From: Stenotrophomonas raiganjensis (SeqCode)
GTDB taxonomy: Bacteria > Pseudomonadota > Gammaproteobacteria > Xanthomonadales > Xanthomonadaceae
Assembly: GCF_030658505.1 (NCBI RefSeq)
Contig: NZ_JAUTXR010000169.1
Coordinates: 27,814-91,813, forward strand
DNA length: 64,000 bases
Reading direction: 5' to 3'
Shown in pieces: positions 11,901 to 21,418 of the stretch. The notes below the pieces were generated by a model. It searched no databases. It was not told the origin of the DNA and saw only the letters and a list, made by a program, of their open reading frames with translations. Positions within the stretch are counted from its first letter, which is position 1. Every line of letters starts with the position of its first letter. The translations under genes and the position numbers were made by a program.

Positions 11901-12411
11901 AGATGCCGGCCGCCTCTTCCAGGTACACGCGCAGGTCTTCCGGGCGCGCCTCGATGATCTGGCTGATCATGCCCTGCTCGATGATCGAGTAGCTGCGCGG
12001 CCCCAGGCCGGTGCCGAGGAAGAGGTCGGTGATGTCGCGGCGGCGGCACTTGGTGCCATTGAGGTAGTAGTTGCTGGTGCCGTCGCGGCTGACCGTGCGC
12101 TTGACCGAGATTTCGTTGAACGAGGCGTACTCGCCCGAGATCGTGTGATCGGAGTTGTCGAAGATCAGCTCGACAGTGGCCTGAGAGACCGGCTTGCGGG
12201 CGTTGGAACCGGAGAAGATCACGTCGGTCAGTGAGTCACCACGCAGGCGGCTGGCCGAACTCTCGCCCATCACCCAGCGCACGGCGTCGATGATGTTCGA
12301 CTTGCCGCAGCCATTGGGCCCCACCACGCCGGTCATGTTGGTCGGCAGGTGCAGGGTGGTCGGATCGACGAACGACTTGAAGCCGGACAGCTTGATCGTG
12401 GAAAGACGCAT
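8908..12411 (-). CDS. smc: chromosome segregation protein SMC
   Basis: SMC is the ATPase of the bacterial condensin that compacts and separates chromosomes with ScpA and ScpB. The 1167-residue product has Walker A (GPNGCGKSNIIDAVRWVMGE, about residue 32 on), two long coiled coils rich in Glu, Gln, Leu and Arg, a hinge domain at about 510-650, the ABC signature LLSGGEKAMTAVALVFA and Walker B FCLLDEVDAPLDEANV near the C-terminus. The start (MRLSTIKLSGFKSFVDPT) is standard. It is the first gene of the smc-zipA unit. Confidence 0.97.
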   Translation of the reverse strand: MRLSTIKLSGFKSFVDPTTLHLPTNMTGVVGPNGCGKSNIIDAVRWVMGESSASRLRGDSLTDVIFSGSNARKPVSQATVELIFDNSDHTISGEYASFNEISVKRTVSRDGTSNYYLNGTKCRRRDITDLFLGTGLGPRSYSIIEQGMISQIIEARPEDLRVYLEEAAGISKYKERRKETETRIRHTRENLDRLGDLRDEISKQLEHLKRQAKQAEQYQALQEERRVKDAEWKALEFRGLDGRLSKLREGLSQEETRLQQLIADQRDAEARIETSRVRREEAADALNTAQAAVYQVGSTLARLEQQIQHQRELSQRLHKARDETQQALAELGQHISGDEAKLRVLREAVEAATPQLEELQEENEIKQESLREAEDRLASWQQRWEQHTSQSSEASRAGDVERTRVDYLDKQILDADRRREALAAERAGLDVDALEEAFEQLHLEHDTQKTALDELSEDVELRKQGVAAVQEQQRNGQNELAELRKQANGLRGRLASLETLQQAALGQEQGAAVAWLKARGLDSAARVGERLDVDAGWENAVESALGQLIEGVLVDDPGSLVDALGELGDGHIALVADDAAELKVAPTSLAARVRGPAAIRRLLSHLHGAKDLSEAKALQGSLAEGDSIITQGGERLGQGWLRVARSGAAQQGALLREREINELRGQIEQLQDREAELEEQLSGFREQLQAAEQQREDAQRTLYQAHRAVSELAGQLQGQQGKVEAARTRIDRIEGELKQLQETLDANNEQAREARSRLESAVSSMGDLESTRQRLEGERRQLTEARDLARDAARAVRERSHSLALTLESQRAQLASLSQALERMGTQRGQLDSRLGELHSQLDEGDSPVESLQAEHQNALEERVRADRVLTEARTLLDGIDAELRNYEQTRHQRDEQALAQRERISQRKLDQQALVLSADTLQGAVEKAGFVLQDVLNALPEDARLGDWEQAVHQIDGRMRRLEPVNLAAIHEYGEASQRSDYLDSQHADLTTALETLEDAIRKIDRETRGRFKDTFDRVNAGVQALYPRLFGGGHAYLELTGEDLLDTGVTIMARPPGKRVSSISLLSGGEKAMTAVALVFAIFQLNPAPFCLLDEVDAPLDEANVGRLANMVKEMSEKVQFLFVSHNKATMEAAHQLSGVTMREPGVSRLVSVDLEEAARLAGAA

Positions 12412-12604
12412 AGGGGTTCCGGACTGGGGCCGGCAAGCGGCCTGCGTTTGCCCTCCAAGTCATTGATCCTGTTGGGATCAGCAACCGTGGAACGGGCGTG
12501 ACGCCTTGAGTATACCGATGTGGCCGTGTTCTACGAATGGGCGTGGAACATTGCCAGGGCCGGCCCGGTCAGCGGGCGTCGCCCGATACCGCGCCCCGCG
12601 GGCC

Positions 12605-12640
12605 CTAAAACAAAACGGGCACCCTTGCGGGCGCCCGTTC
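12605..12640 (-). terminator. rho-independent terminator of the rpsF-rpsR-rplI operon
   Basis: Read on the minus strand, the arms aacgggc and gcccgtt enclose a GC-rich loop and are followed by ttgtttta. It lies 31 bp after the rplI stop and before smc, so it separates the two units. Confidence 0.8.
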
Positions 12641-12670
12641 TGCGGTGATGCCAGGCCTTGCGGCGTGGGA

Positions 12671-13120
12671 TCAGGCTTCGGCGACGACGACGACCTTGAC
12701 GGTGGTCTCGACGTCGGCGTGCAGGTGCACCAGCACGTCGTATTCGCCGATGTTGCGGAAGGCGCCTTCGCCCAGGATCACTTCGCTCTTTTCCAGCGGC
12801 AGGCCGGCGGCGGTGAAGGCCTCGGCGATGTCGCGCGGGCCGACCGAGCCGTACAGCTTGCCTTCGGTCGAAGCATTGGCGGCGATGGTCACGCTTGCGC
12901 CTTCCAGCTTGGCCTTGCGGCCTTCAGCGTCGGCGTGGATGGCCTGGGCCTTGGCTTCGTATTCGGCGCGCTTGGCTTCGAACTCGGCCTTGTTGCTCTC
13001 GGTGGCCGGCACGGCCTTGCCCTGCGGCACGAGGAAGTTACGGCCGTAGCCCGGCTTCACGTCGACCAGGTCGCCCAGGTTGCCGAGGTTGGTGACTTTC
13101 TGCAGGAGGATCAGCTGCAT
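12671..13120 (-). CDS. rplI: 50S ribosomal protein L9
   Basis: L9 binds 23S rRNA near the base of the L1 stalk. The 149-residue product starts [30 protein letters not shown] (broken here only by reading), the standard N-terminal domain, followed by the long linking helix and a C-terminal domain with [17 protein letters not shown] strong ribosome site (GGAG) precedes the ATG. It is the last gene of the rpsF-rpsR-rplI operon, 104 bp after rpsR. Confidence 0.97.
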   Translation of the reverse strand: MQLILLQKVTNLGNLGDLVDVKPGYGRNFLVPQGKAVPATESNKAEFEAKRAEYEAKAQAIHADAEGRKAKLEGASVTIAANASTEGKLYGSVGPRDIAEAFTAAGLPLEKSEVILGEGAFRNIGEYDVLVHLHADVETTVKVVVVAEA

Positions 13121-13224
13121 GGTATTGCTCCAGATGAGTTATTCGTTAGCGAGGCGATGCCCCGCAACAAAGGCTGTCCGAATAGCTGGCACAGCGGGGG
13201 CGGCACCGGGCCGCCCCGCCGGCA

Positions 13225-13455
13225 TCAGACGTCGTGGTTGTCGGTGTACGGGATCAGGGCCAGGAAGCGAGCGCGCTTGACGGCGGTCGCCAGCTGGCGC
13301 TGGTACTTCGACTTGGTACCGGTGACGCGGCTCGGCACGATCTTGCCGTTCTCGGTCAGGTACTGGCGCAGGGTGTTGAGATCCTTGTAGTCGATCTCCT
13401 TCACACCTTCGGCCGTGAACTTGCAGAACTTGCGGCGACGGAAGAACTTGGACAT
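13225..13455 (-). CDS. rpsR: 30S ribosomal protein S18
   Basis: S18 forms a heterodimer with S6 on the 30S platform. The 76-residue product ([17 protein letters not shown], then [20 protein letters not shown] and [20 protein letters not shown]) matches the family from end to end. It follows rpsF by 11 bp and has a clear GGAG ribosome site. Confidence 0.97.
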   Translation of the reverse strand: MSKFFRRRKFCKFTAEGVKEIDYKDLNTLRQYLTENGKIVPSRVTGTKSKYQRQLATAVKRARFLALIPYTDNHDV

Positions 13456-13466
13456 GGGAAGGCTCC

Positions 13467-13904
13467 TTAGGCGGCGGAAGCGGCGTCGTCGCCGGCTTCG
13501 TTGTCAGCGGTGGTGGTGGACTCGCCTTCTTCGTCGTCACGACGACGGCGCTCACCGCGCTCCGGCTTGTCACCCTTCTCGTCCTTGCTCTTCATGATCA
13601 GCGACTGCTCGGTGTCAGCCTCGTCACGCTTGATGACCAGGTTGCGCAGCACGGCGTCGTTGAAGCGGAAGCTCTCGGTCAGTTCGTTCAGAACGGCCTG
13701 GTCGGCTTCGATGTTCAGCAGCACGTAGTGGGCCTTCACCAGGTTCTGGATCGGGTACGCCAGCTGACGACGGCCCCAGTCTTCCAGACGGTGGATGGTG
13801 CCGTTGCCGTTCTCGACCAGCGACTTGTAGCGCTCGATCATGGCCGGGACCTGCTCGCTCTGGTCCGGGTGGACCATGAACACGATTTCGTAATGACGAC
13901 TCAT
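13467..13904 (-). CDS. rpsF: 30S ribosomal protein S6
   Basis: S6 pairs with S18 on the 30S subunit. The 145-residue product opens [20 protein letters not shown] and has the usual [12 protein letters not shown] core. After about residue 100 it has a charged tail rich in Lys, Glu, Asp and Arg that ends DDAASAA, longer than in E. coli S6. The E. coli S6 tail is modified by RimK with added glutamates; whether that happens here is unknown. The ATG at 13902-13904 has the ribosome site GAAAGG; the open frame upstream is not S6-like. It is the first gene of the operon. Confidence 0.96.
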   Translation of the reverse strand: MSRHYEIVFMVHPDQSEQVPAMIERYKSLVENGNGTIHRLEDWGRRQLAYPIQNLVKAHYVLLNIEADQAVLNELTESFRFNDAVLRNLVIKRDEADTEQSLIMKSKDEKGDKPERGERRRRDDEEGESTTTADNEAGDDAASAA

Positions 13905-13945
13905 GTTTTTTTCTACCTTTCGGATGTGGCCTTGCGGCCGGACAG
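13905..13945 (-). promoter_or_regulatory. possible S6:S18 autoregulatory leader hairpin
   Basis: In the rpsF leader the minus strand reads CCGGCC-GCAA-GGCC, a stem with a GNRA tetraloop, followed by CATCCG and then the ribosome site. S6:S18 complexes of other bacteria bind a leader stem with a CCG element in their own mRNA. The similarity was judged by eye only. Confidence 0.3.
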
Positions 13946-14075
13946 CCCCCCGCCGTTGAGACCGCGGTGGGGCAAGGATTCCCGCCGGGGAGGCAGGAAG
14001 CCGCGCATTATGGCGCAGATGGGGATGGCGGGCAACCGGGGGCACCCGACCTTCTGAACCGGGGTGCCCTGCCCC

Positions 14076-14138
14076 GGTGCCGATCAAGGTCGGCACCCAC
14101 CAGGCGGGTAGCGCCGGGCCATGCCCGGCGGGCGCCAA
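14076..14138. repeat. two SMAG-like palindromes
   Basis: A hairpin ggtgccgatc-aaggtcggcacc is followed by ggtagcgccgggc-cat-gcccggcgggcgc, which carries GTAG at its outer end. They lie between rpsF and the IscA-like gene. Confidence 0.65.
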
Positions 14139-14147
14139 AGCCGCGCG

Positions 14148-14486
14148 TCAGGCCTTGTCGGCGTCGGTGGTGAAGCTCTCGCCGCAGCCACACTCGGCGG
14201 TGGCGTTCGGGTTGCTGAACGTGAAGGTCTCGCTCAGTCCGTGCTTGCCGAAGTCGATCACGGTGCCGTCCACCAGCGCCAGGCTCTTGGCATCGACGTA
14301 GATCTTCACGCCGTCCTGGTCGAACACGGTGTCGCCCTCGCGCTCGTCGCGGGCCAGGTCGGTCACGTGGCCCCAGCCGGAGCAACCGGTCTTGGTCACG
14401 CCGAAACGCAGGCCCAGCGCGCCGGGGGTCTGGGCGACAAAGCGCTGCACGCGCTCGAAGGCAATGGGGGTCAGGCTGACGGCCAT
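14148..14486 (-). CDS. A-type iron-sulfur carrier (IscA/ErpA/HesB family)
   Basis: The 112-residue product is a HesB-like domain protein that carries and passes on Fe-S clusters. The three conserved cysteines are seen: one in GVTKTGCSGWG (about residue 36) and two in the C-terminal ECGCGESF. The C-terminus ATAECGCGESFTTDADKA is typical. The sequence around the first Cys resembles IscA more than ErpA, but the isc operon is not here, so I give no symbol. The ATG giving MAVSLTPIAFERVQRF is chosen; an ATG 27 bp further upstream is in frame but lacks family-like sequence. Confidence 0.85.
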   Translation of the reverse strand: MAVSLTPIAFERVQRFVAQTPGALGLRFGVTKTGCSGWGHVTDLARDEREGDTVFDQDGVKIYVDAKSLALVDGTVIDFGKHGLSETFTFSNPNATAECGCGESFTTDADKA

Positions 14487-14614
14487 GAGGCTACTCCAGA
14501 GGTACGGGGACATTATAAGGAGCCGTTGCCACGAAAAATGCCTCGCAAGCGGAACGCTGCAACCGGTAAACTCCCGTGTTCACAGATCGAGTCGATCAGC
14601 AGAGGATTCAAGTC

Positions 14615-16009
<1,395 letters not shown>

Positions 16010-16039
16010 GCCCCATACGACCACGGAGGTACTGCCCCC

Positions 16040-16339
16040 ATGACCCTGTTCTTCGCCCTCTGTTTCGTCGGCGTTGCAGTGGCCGGGTTCAGTGCCTTCG
16101 TGATCTTCTGGCCGCTGACCCTGGTGCACGTGCGCGACCGCCATCCGGCGCTCGCCGCGCGCTTCGGCAGCGGCGCCTTCCTCAAGCCCGATGCCCTGGC
16201 CTGGCTGCTGCGACGCGACTATCGGCAGCAACCGGACCGCTCCTTGTCCGGGCTGGCGACACCGGCCTGGGTATCGCTGCTGACCCTGCTGGCCGGACTG
16301 GGCATGGCTGCCCTGCTCTGGCTGGCCTCGCTCTGGTAA
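16040..16339 (+). CDS. small membrane protein of unknown function
   Basis: The 99-residue product has two predicted membrane helices, one at each end (about residues 2-26 and 76-98), with a basic stretch between them (RRDYRQQPDR). The layout of helix, HPALAARFGSGAFLKPD, basic stretch, helix is like that of the universal stress protein UspB of enterics, but sequence identity is low and I do not assign it. A good ribosome site (ACGGAGG) precedes the ATG. It follows asnS by 30 bp and precedes the next gene by 7 bp. Confidence 0.75.
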   Translation: MTLFFALCFVGVAVAGFSAFVIFWPLTLVHVRDRHPALAARFGSGAFLKPDALAWLLRRDYRQQPDRSLSGLATPAWVSLLTLLAGLGMAALLWLASLW

Positions 16340-16346
16340 TACGCTC

Positions 16347-16661
16347 ATGAATGACATCACCGCCTCGCGCGACAGCTGGTGGCTGGCCAGCCTCGGCAAC
16401 ACCCTGATCTGGGCGCGCCTGCGCGTTCGCCCAGCCGGCACCGCCGAAGTGCTGGACAGCGATGGCAACACGCTGAGCTATGACAGCGAAGACACCGCTC
16501 GTTCGCAGCTGTTCGACGCCGAGTTCGTCGAGTACGACGGCCTGGACGAGGAGGACGCGCTGGTGCGCGGCTTCAGCCTGCACGAAGTGCAGCCGCCGCA
16601 GGCCGACAGCGACGAGGGTCTGCGTGGCCGCATGATCCAGTCGCTGGGCGGGCGCGCCTGA
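16347..16661 (+). CDS. hypothetical acidic protein
   Basis: The 104-residue product is acidic, soluble, and has no recognised motif. It contains WWLASLGNTLIWARLRVRPAG near the start (given here as a landmark only) and an Asp/Glu-rich centre (EYDGLDEEDALV). It is packed between the small membrane gene (7 bp) and the PaiB-like gene (7 bp), which supports it as a real gene in the same transcript. No function can be inferred. Confidence 0.65.
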   Translation: MNDITASRDSWWLASLGNTLIWARLRVRPAGTAEVLDSDGNTLSYDSEDTARSQLFDAEFVEYDGLDEEDALVRGFSLHEVQPPQADSDEGLRGRMIQSLGGRA

Positions 16662-16668
16662 CCCCTGC

Positions 16669-17307
16669 ATGTTCACCCCGCGCGCCTTCGCCGAGACCGA
16701 CCTGCTCTGGCTGGACCGCCTGCTGGCGCGCGACCCGTTCGTTACCGTGCTCACCCCCGGCAGCGATGGCCTGCCGGAGCTGACCCGGATGCCGGTGCTG
16801 TACCGGCGTGACGGCGACCAGATCGAACTGCGCGGCCACTGGGCCCGCGCCAACCCGCAGTCGCGCCACAGCGGCGCGGCCAAGGTACTGGTCGATGGCC
16901 CACACGGCTATGTCTCGGCCAGCTGGTATCCGGACAAGGAACCCGCTGCGCGGGTACCCACCTGGAACTACGCCGCCGCCGAGCTGCGCGGCCAGCTGCA
17001 CACCTTCGACGACACCGACGCGCTGGCCGGACTGGTCGGCGCGATCAGCGACCACTTCGAAGCCAGCGTCGGCCAGGACTGGCAGTTCGATGCCACGCGT
17101 GCCGAGCATGGCCCCGAGCTGCGCGCCATCGTCGGCTTCCGTTTCCAGGTCGAACAGGTGCAGCTGAAGCTCAAGCTGAGCCAGAACCATCCCGATGCCA
17201 ACCAGCGCGCCGTAATCGCCGAGCTGGAACAGCTGGGCACCCCCGCTTCCACCGAGTTGGCGCAGTGGATGCGCTGGCACCGCGAACAGGCCGCCCGCAG
17301 CGACTGA
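16669..17307 (+). CDS. PaiB-like FMN-binding protein
   Basis: The 212-residue product has the PaiB (FMN-binding split-barrel) pattern: MFTPRAFAETD, PELTRMPVLYRRDG, LRGHWARANPQ, YVSASWYPDKEPAARVPTWN and GFRFQVEQVQLKLKLSQN. PaiB proteins were named from a Bacillus repressor of sporulation and protease genes, but most have no proven DNA-binding role and may be flavin enzymes. It may share a transcript with the two small genes upstream. A hairpin follows its stop. Confidence 0.85.
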   Translation: MFTPRAFAETDLLWLDRLLARDPFVTVLTPGSDGLPELTRMPVLYRRDGDQIELRGHWARANPQSRHSGAAKVLVDGPHGYVSASWYPDKEPAARVPTWNYAAAELRGQLHTFDDTDALAGLVGAISDHFEASVGQDWQFDATRAEHGPELRAIVGFRFQVEQVQLKLKLSQNHPDANQRAVIAELEQLGTPASTELAQWMRWHREQAARSD

Positions 17308-17325
17308 ACGCCCCAGATTCCCGCA

Positions 17326-17351
17326 GCGCCGCAGCCGGATGGTTGCGGCGC
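17326..17351 (+). terminator. hairpin between paiB-like gene and carbonic anhydrase
   Basis: The stem gcgccgcagcc / ggttgcggcgc (11 pairs, one of them G-U) has the tetraloop ggat. It lies 19 bp after the PaiB stop. It lacks a T-tract, so it may only weaken transcription or protect the mRNA end. Confidence 0.4.
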
Positions 17352-17379
17352 GCCCCCACCCGACGCCAGGGACCCATAC

Positions 17380-18042
17380 ATGAAAGACATCCACAAACTG
17401 CTGCAGAACAACCGCGACTGGGCCGACCGCATCGAGAAGGAAGACCCCGAGTTCTTCCACCAGCTGGCCAAGCAGCAGCATCCCGAGTACCTGTGGATCG
17501 GCTGCTCCGATTCGCGCGTGCCGGCCAACCAGATCATCGGCATGGCGCCAGGCGAAGTCTTCGTGCATCGCAACGTCGCCAACGTGGTGGCGCACAGCGA
17601 CCTGAACTGCCTGAGCGTGGTGCAGTACGCGGTGGACCAGCTGAAGGTGAAGCACATCCTGATCGTCGGCCACTACGGCTGCGGCGGCGTGCATGCCTGC
17701 CTGCACAACACCCGCGTCGGCCTGGCCGACAACTGGCTGCGCCATGTGGGTGACGTGGTGCAGAAGCACCAGGGCATTCTCGATGCGATCGAGGATGACG
17801 AACTGAAACACGCGCGCCTGTGCGAACTGAATGTGATCGAGCAGGTTGCCAACCTGTGCCGTTCGACCATCGTCGAGGACGCCTGGGCCCGCGGCCAGAA
17901 GCTGATGGTGCACGGCTGGGTCTACAGCCTGAAGAACGGCCGGGTCAGCGAAATGGGCATCGACGTCGGTGCACCGGAAGAGCTGAAGCCGGCCTATGAA
18001 AAGGCACTGTCCTATGTGCCGCGCCAGGGCCGGCGCGACTGA
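17380..18042 (+). CDS. can: beta-class carbonic anhydrase
   Basis: The enzyme interconverts CO2 and bicarbonate in the cytoplasm. The 220-residue product shows the zinc ligands and active-site pair: Cys and Asp-Ser-Arg in [14 protein letters not shown], and His and Cys in [22 protein letters not shown] is also typical. It is close to E. coli Can in length and motifs. It precedes the 3-hydroxyanthranilate dioxygenase gene by only 20 bp, so both are probably on one mRNA, though the pathways are not directly linked. Confidence 0.95.
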   Translation: MKDIHKLLQNNRDWADRIEKEDPEFFHQLAKQQHPEYLWIGCSDSRVPANQIIGMAPGEVFVHRNVANVVAHSDLNCLSVVQYAVDQLKVKHILIVGHYGCGGVHACLHNTRVGLADNWLRHVGDVVQKHQGILDAIEDDELKHARLCELNVIEQVANLCRSTIVEDAWARGQKLMVHGWVYSLKNGRVSEMGIDVGAPEELKPAYEKALSYVPRQGRRD

Positions 18043-18062
18043 CCTCCCTACGGACCACGACC

Positions 18063-18584
18063 ATGCTCGCCTCGCCGATCAACCTGCACGCCTGGATCGA
18101 AGAAAACCGCCACCTGCTGAAACCCCCGGTGGGCAACAAGATGATCGACAACGGCGATTTCATCGTGATGGTGGTCGGCGGGCCGAACTCGCGCACCGAC
18201 TACCACTACGACGAAGGCCCGGAGTGGTTCTACCAGCTCGAAGGCGAGATGGTGCTGAAGGTGCAGGAAGACGGCGCGGTGCGTGACATTCCGATCCGCG
18301 CCGGCGAGATTTTCCTGCTGCCGGCCAGGGTGCCGCACTCGCCGCGGCGCCCGCCCGGCGGTGTCGGCCTGGTGGTCGAACGCAAGCGCCTGCCGCATGA
18401 GATGGACGGCGTGATCTGGCATTGCGAGCGCTGCAACCACAAACTGCACGAAGAGTTCTTCGCGCTGCAGAACATCGAGACCGACCTGCCGAAGGTGTTC
18501 GCGCGCTACCACGCCAGCCTGGAGCTGCGTACCTGCAGCGAATGCGGGCACGTGGACCCTCTGCCGGTGCCCGCGGCGGGTTGA
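18063..18584 (+). CDS. nbaC: 3-hydroxyanthranilate 3,4-dioxygenase
   Basis: The enzyme opens the ring of 3-hydroxyanthranilate to give the precursor of quinolinate, the branch from tryptophan to NAD. The 173-residue cupin has iron ligands in [14 protein letters not shown] (His and Glu) and [15 protein letters not shown] (His, with the substrate-binding Arg close by). The C-terminus has two Cys pairs (CERC and CSEC) that form the second, rubredoxin-like iron site found in bacterial enzymes of this type. The gene is followed by kynU and kmo, completing a kynurenine cluster. It is also called haaO. Confidence 0.95.
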   Translation: MLASPINLHAWIEENRHLLKPPVGNKMIDNGDFIVMVVGGPNSRTDYHYDEGPEWFYQLEGEMVLKVQEDGAVRDIPIRAGEIFLLPARVPHSPRRPPGGVGLVVERKRLPHEMDGVIWHCERCNHKLHEEFFALQNIETDLPKVFARYHASLELRTCSECGHVDPLPVPAAG

Positions 18585-18595
18585 CCACCTGCTTC

Positions 18596-18658
18596 TGTAG
18601 AGCCGAGCCCATGCTCGGCAGTGGGCCCACGTAGCCGAGCATGGGCTCGGCTCTACAG
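18596..18658. repeat. SMAG-type inverted dimer repeat
   Basis: The left arm tgtagagccgagc and right arm gctcggctctaca enclose two facing hairpins. The arms are identical to those of the repeats at 571-640 and 60574-60638, so these belong to one subfamily. It lies between the dioxygenase and kynU genes and may uncouple their expression. Confidence 0.85.
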
Positions 18659-18744
18659 GTTCGGCGGCAGGCACGCATCCCCGCCACCGGCTACGCCGTG
18701 CCAGGCGCTACACTGGCGGTCCCGTTGCAGCCTGTTGCCCGACC

Positions 18745-20019
18745 ATGTCCGACCTGCTCAGCCGCACCCACGCCATCGCCCTGGACGCCGCCGATCCGCT
18801 GCGCCCGCTGCGTAACGAATTCCTGATTCCACGCCACGGCGGCGGTGAGCAGACCTACTTCGTCGGCAACTCGCTGGGCCTGCAGCCGCGCGGTGCACAG
18901 GCGGCCGTGCAGGAAGTGATGAAGCAGTGGGGTGAGCTGGCGGTGGAAGGCCACTTCACCGGCCCGACGCAGTGGCTGTCCTACCACCGCCTGGTGAGTG
19001 CGCAGCTGGCCCGCGTGGTCGGCGCGCTGCCCAGCGAAGTGGTGGCGATGAACACGCTGAGCGTGAACCTGCACCTGATGATGGTCAGCTTCTACCGGCC
19101 ATCCGCGCAGCGCCCGGTGATCCTTATGGAAGCCGGCGCGTTCCCGACCGACCGCCATGCGGTGGAAGCACAGATCCGCTTCCACGGTTTCGACCCGGCC
19201 GAGTGCCTGGTGGAAGTGCAGCCGGACGAGGCCAATGGCACGATCTCGCTGACAGCGATCGAGCGCGCCATCGCCGAGCACGGCCCACGCCTGGCGCTGG
19301 TGCTGTGGCCGGGCGTGCAGTACCGCACCGGCCAGGCCTTCGACCTGGATGCGATCACCCGTGCCGCCCGCCTGCAGGGCGCGCGCATCGGCTTCGACCT
19401 GGCACATTCGGTCGGCAACCTGCCGCTGCGCCTGCATGACGTGGCGCCCGATTTCGCCGTGTGGTGCCACTACAAATACCTCAACAGCGGCCCGGGCGCG
19501 GTGGCCGGCGCGTTCGTGCACGAGCGCCACCATCGCGATGCCACCCTGCCGCGCTTTGCCGGCTGGTGGGGCCATGAGGAATCCACCCGCTTCCAGATGG
19601 CACCCCAGTTCACCCCCGCCATCGGTGCCGAAGGCTGGCAGCTCAGCAATCCGCCGATCCTCGGCCTGGCGCCGCTGCGCGCCTCGCTGGACCTGTTCGA
19701 GCGTGCCGGAATGGACGCGCTGCGCAGCAAGTCGCTGGCGTTGACCGGCATGCTCGAAGCGCTGGTACGCGCGCGCCTGTCCGGCGTGCTCGACATCATC
19801 ACGCCGGCCGAGCCGCAGCGCCGTGGCTGCCAGCTGTCATTGCGGGTGATCGGTGGCCGCGAGCGCGGACGCGCACTGTTTGAGCACCTGCGTGGCATCG
19901 GCGTGCTCGGCGACTGGCGCGAACCCGATGTGATCCGCATCTCGCCCACCCCGCTCTACAACCGCTACCTGGACGTGCACCACTTCGTCGAGGAAGTGGA
20001 AGCCTGGGCCGGCCTCTGA
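18745..20019 (+). CDS. kynU: kynureninase
   Basis: Kynureninase is a PLP enzyme that cleaves kynurenine or 3-hydroxykynurenine to anthranilate or 3-hydroxyanthranilate and alanine. The 424-residue product fits. Family signatures include ETYFVGNSLGLQPRGA-like QTYFVGNSLGLQPRG near the start, FDLAHSVGNLPL, the PLP lysine in VWCHYKYLNSGPGAV, and HERH-HRDATLPRFAGWWGH. It stands between the dioxygenase gene and kmo, and with kmo it would supply the dioxygenase's substrate. Confidence 0.96.
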   Translation: MSDLLSRTHAIALDAADPLRPLRNEFLIPRHGGGEQTYFVGNSLGLQPRGAQAAVQEVMKQWGELAVEGHFTGPTQWLSYHRLVSAQLARVVGALPSEVVAMNTLSVNLHLMMVSFYRPSAQRPVILMEAGAFPTDRHAVEAQIRFHGFDPAECLVEVQPDEANGTISLTAIERAIAEHGPRLALVLWPGVQYRTGQAFDLDAITRAARLQGARIGFDLAHSVGNLPLRLHDVAPDFAVWCHYKYLNSGPGAVAGAFVHERHHRDATLPRFAGWWGHEESTRFQMAPQFTPAIGAEGWQLSNPPILGLAPLRASLDLFERAGMDALRSKSLALTGMLEALVRARLSGVLDIITPAEPQRRGCQLSLRVIGGRERGRALFEHLRGIGVLGDWREPDVIRISPTPLYNRYLDVHHFVEEVEAWAGL

Positions 20020-20050
20020 GCCGGCCCCTCCCCTACTGCTGGACAGTTCG

Positions 20051-21418
20051 TTGATCGCACACGCTTCCCGCTCGTTGAGCATTATCGGCGCCGGCCTTGC
20101 CGGCTCCCTGCTGGCCATCCTGCTGTCACGGCAAGGCTGGCGCATCACCCTGTACGAACGCCGTGGCGATCCGCGCATTGCCGACTACGAAAGCGGCCGT
20201 TCGATCAACCTGGCCCTGGCCGAACGCGGACGCAACGCACTGCGCCAGGCGGGGGTGGAAGACGAGGTGATGGCGCGCGCGGTGATGATGCGCGGGCGCA
20301 TGGTGCATCCACGCGACGGGCAACCGCAGCTGCAGCGCTATGGCCGCGACGACAGCGAAGTGATCTGGTCGATCCATCGCAGCGATCTGAACACCACGCT
20401 GCTGGAACTGGCCGAACAGGCCGGTGCCACCGTGCACTTCCATCGCCGCCTGCATACCGTGGATTTCGACGCGGGCTACGCGCGTTTCATCGATGACCGT
20501 GACGACAGCCCGCACGACATCCGCTTCGACACCCTGATCGGTGCCGACGGCGCGGGCTCGGCACTGCGCGCGGCAATGAACCGGCGCGCCCCGCTGGGCG
20601 AGGACATCGCCTTCCTCGACCATTCGTACAAGGAACTGGAGATTCCGCCTGCAGCCGACGGCGGCTTCCGCATCGAGCGCAACGCGCTGCACATCTGGCC
20701 GCGCGGCCACTACATGTGCATCGCGTTGCCCAATCACGAAGGCACTTTCACCGTCACCCTGTTCCTGCCCAACCAGGGCGATCCCAGCTTTGCCACGGTC
20801 AATACCGGTGCGCAGGCCGAGGCGCTGTTCGCGCGCGAGTTTGCCGATACCGTGCCGCTGATCCCGAACCTGCGTGCGGACTGGGAACAGCACCCGCCGG
20901 GCCTGCTCGGCACGCTCTCCCTGGAACGCTGGCACCAGCAGGGCCGCGCCGTGCTGATTGGTGACGCCGCGCATGCGATGGTGCCGTTCCACGGCCAGGG
21001 CATGAACTGCGCGTTCGAGGACTGTGTTGCACTGGCCCGTCACCTGATGGAAGCCGACAACCTGGAAGGCGCGTTCGCAGCCTTCGAGAGCGAGCGCAAG
21101 CCGAACGCGCGCGCGATCCAGCAGATGGCGCTGGACAACTATCTGGAAATGCGCGACCGCGTCGCCGATCCCGCCTTCCTGCTGCAGCGCGAGCTGGAAC
21201 AGGAACTGCAGCGGCGCTGGCCGACCCGGTTTGTGCCGCATTACACGATGGTCACCTTCCTGCACACGCCCTACGCCGAGGCGCTGCGCCGCACCGAACT
21301 GCAACGCGACCTGCTGGCTGAAGCCACCGCAGGTCACGATTCACTGGACAACATCGACTGGGCCGCACTGGAAGCGCAGATTCACGCGCACCTGCCGGTC
21401 CTGGAGGGCGCGCACTGA
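20051..21418 (+). CDS. kmo: kynurenine 3-monooxygenase
   Basis: KMO is a FAD- and NADPH-dependent hydroxylase that makes 3-hydroxykynurenine. The 455-residue product has the FAD motif IIGAGLAGSLLAILLSRQG, then RSINLALAERGRNALRQ, the DG motif TLIGADGAGSALR, and GDAAHAMVPFHGQGMNCAFED. The start is a TTG at 20051, with GGACAG before it; no ATG is placed well, so the exact start is uncertain. The stop overlaps the sbcB ATG by one base (TGATG). Eukaryote-like tryptophan-to-quinolinate genes are known in xanthomonads. Confidence 0.95.
   Translation: MIAHASRSLSIIGAGLAGSLLAILLSRQGWRITLYERRGDPRIADYESGRSINLALAERGRNALRQAGVEDEVMARAVMMRGRMVHPRDGQPQLQRYGRDDSEVIWSIHRSDLNTTLLELAEQAGATVHFHRRLHTVDFDAGYARFIDDRDDSPHDIRFDTLIGADGAGSALRAAMNRRAPLGEDIAFLDHSYKELEIPPAADGGFRIERNALHIWPRGHYMCIALPNHEGTFTVTLFLPNQGDPSFATVNTGAQAEALFAREFADTVPLIPNLRADWEQHPPGLLGTLSLERWHQQGRAVLIGDAAHAMVPFHGQGMNCAFEDCVALARHLMEADNLEGAFAAFESERKPNARAIQQMALDNYLEMRDRVADPAFLLQRELEQELQRRWPTRFVPHYTMVTFLHTPYAEALRRTELQRDLLAEATAGHDSLDNIDWAALEAQIHAHLPVLEGAH

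Noticed and set aside
8974..12234. Several long plus-strand frames within smc
   Set aside because: Antisense to a complete SMC with Walker A, signature and Walker B motifs.
13225..13573. Alternative 144-codon frame over rpsR and rpsF
   Set aside because: It is another minus-strand frame overlapping two certain ribosomal protein genes.
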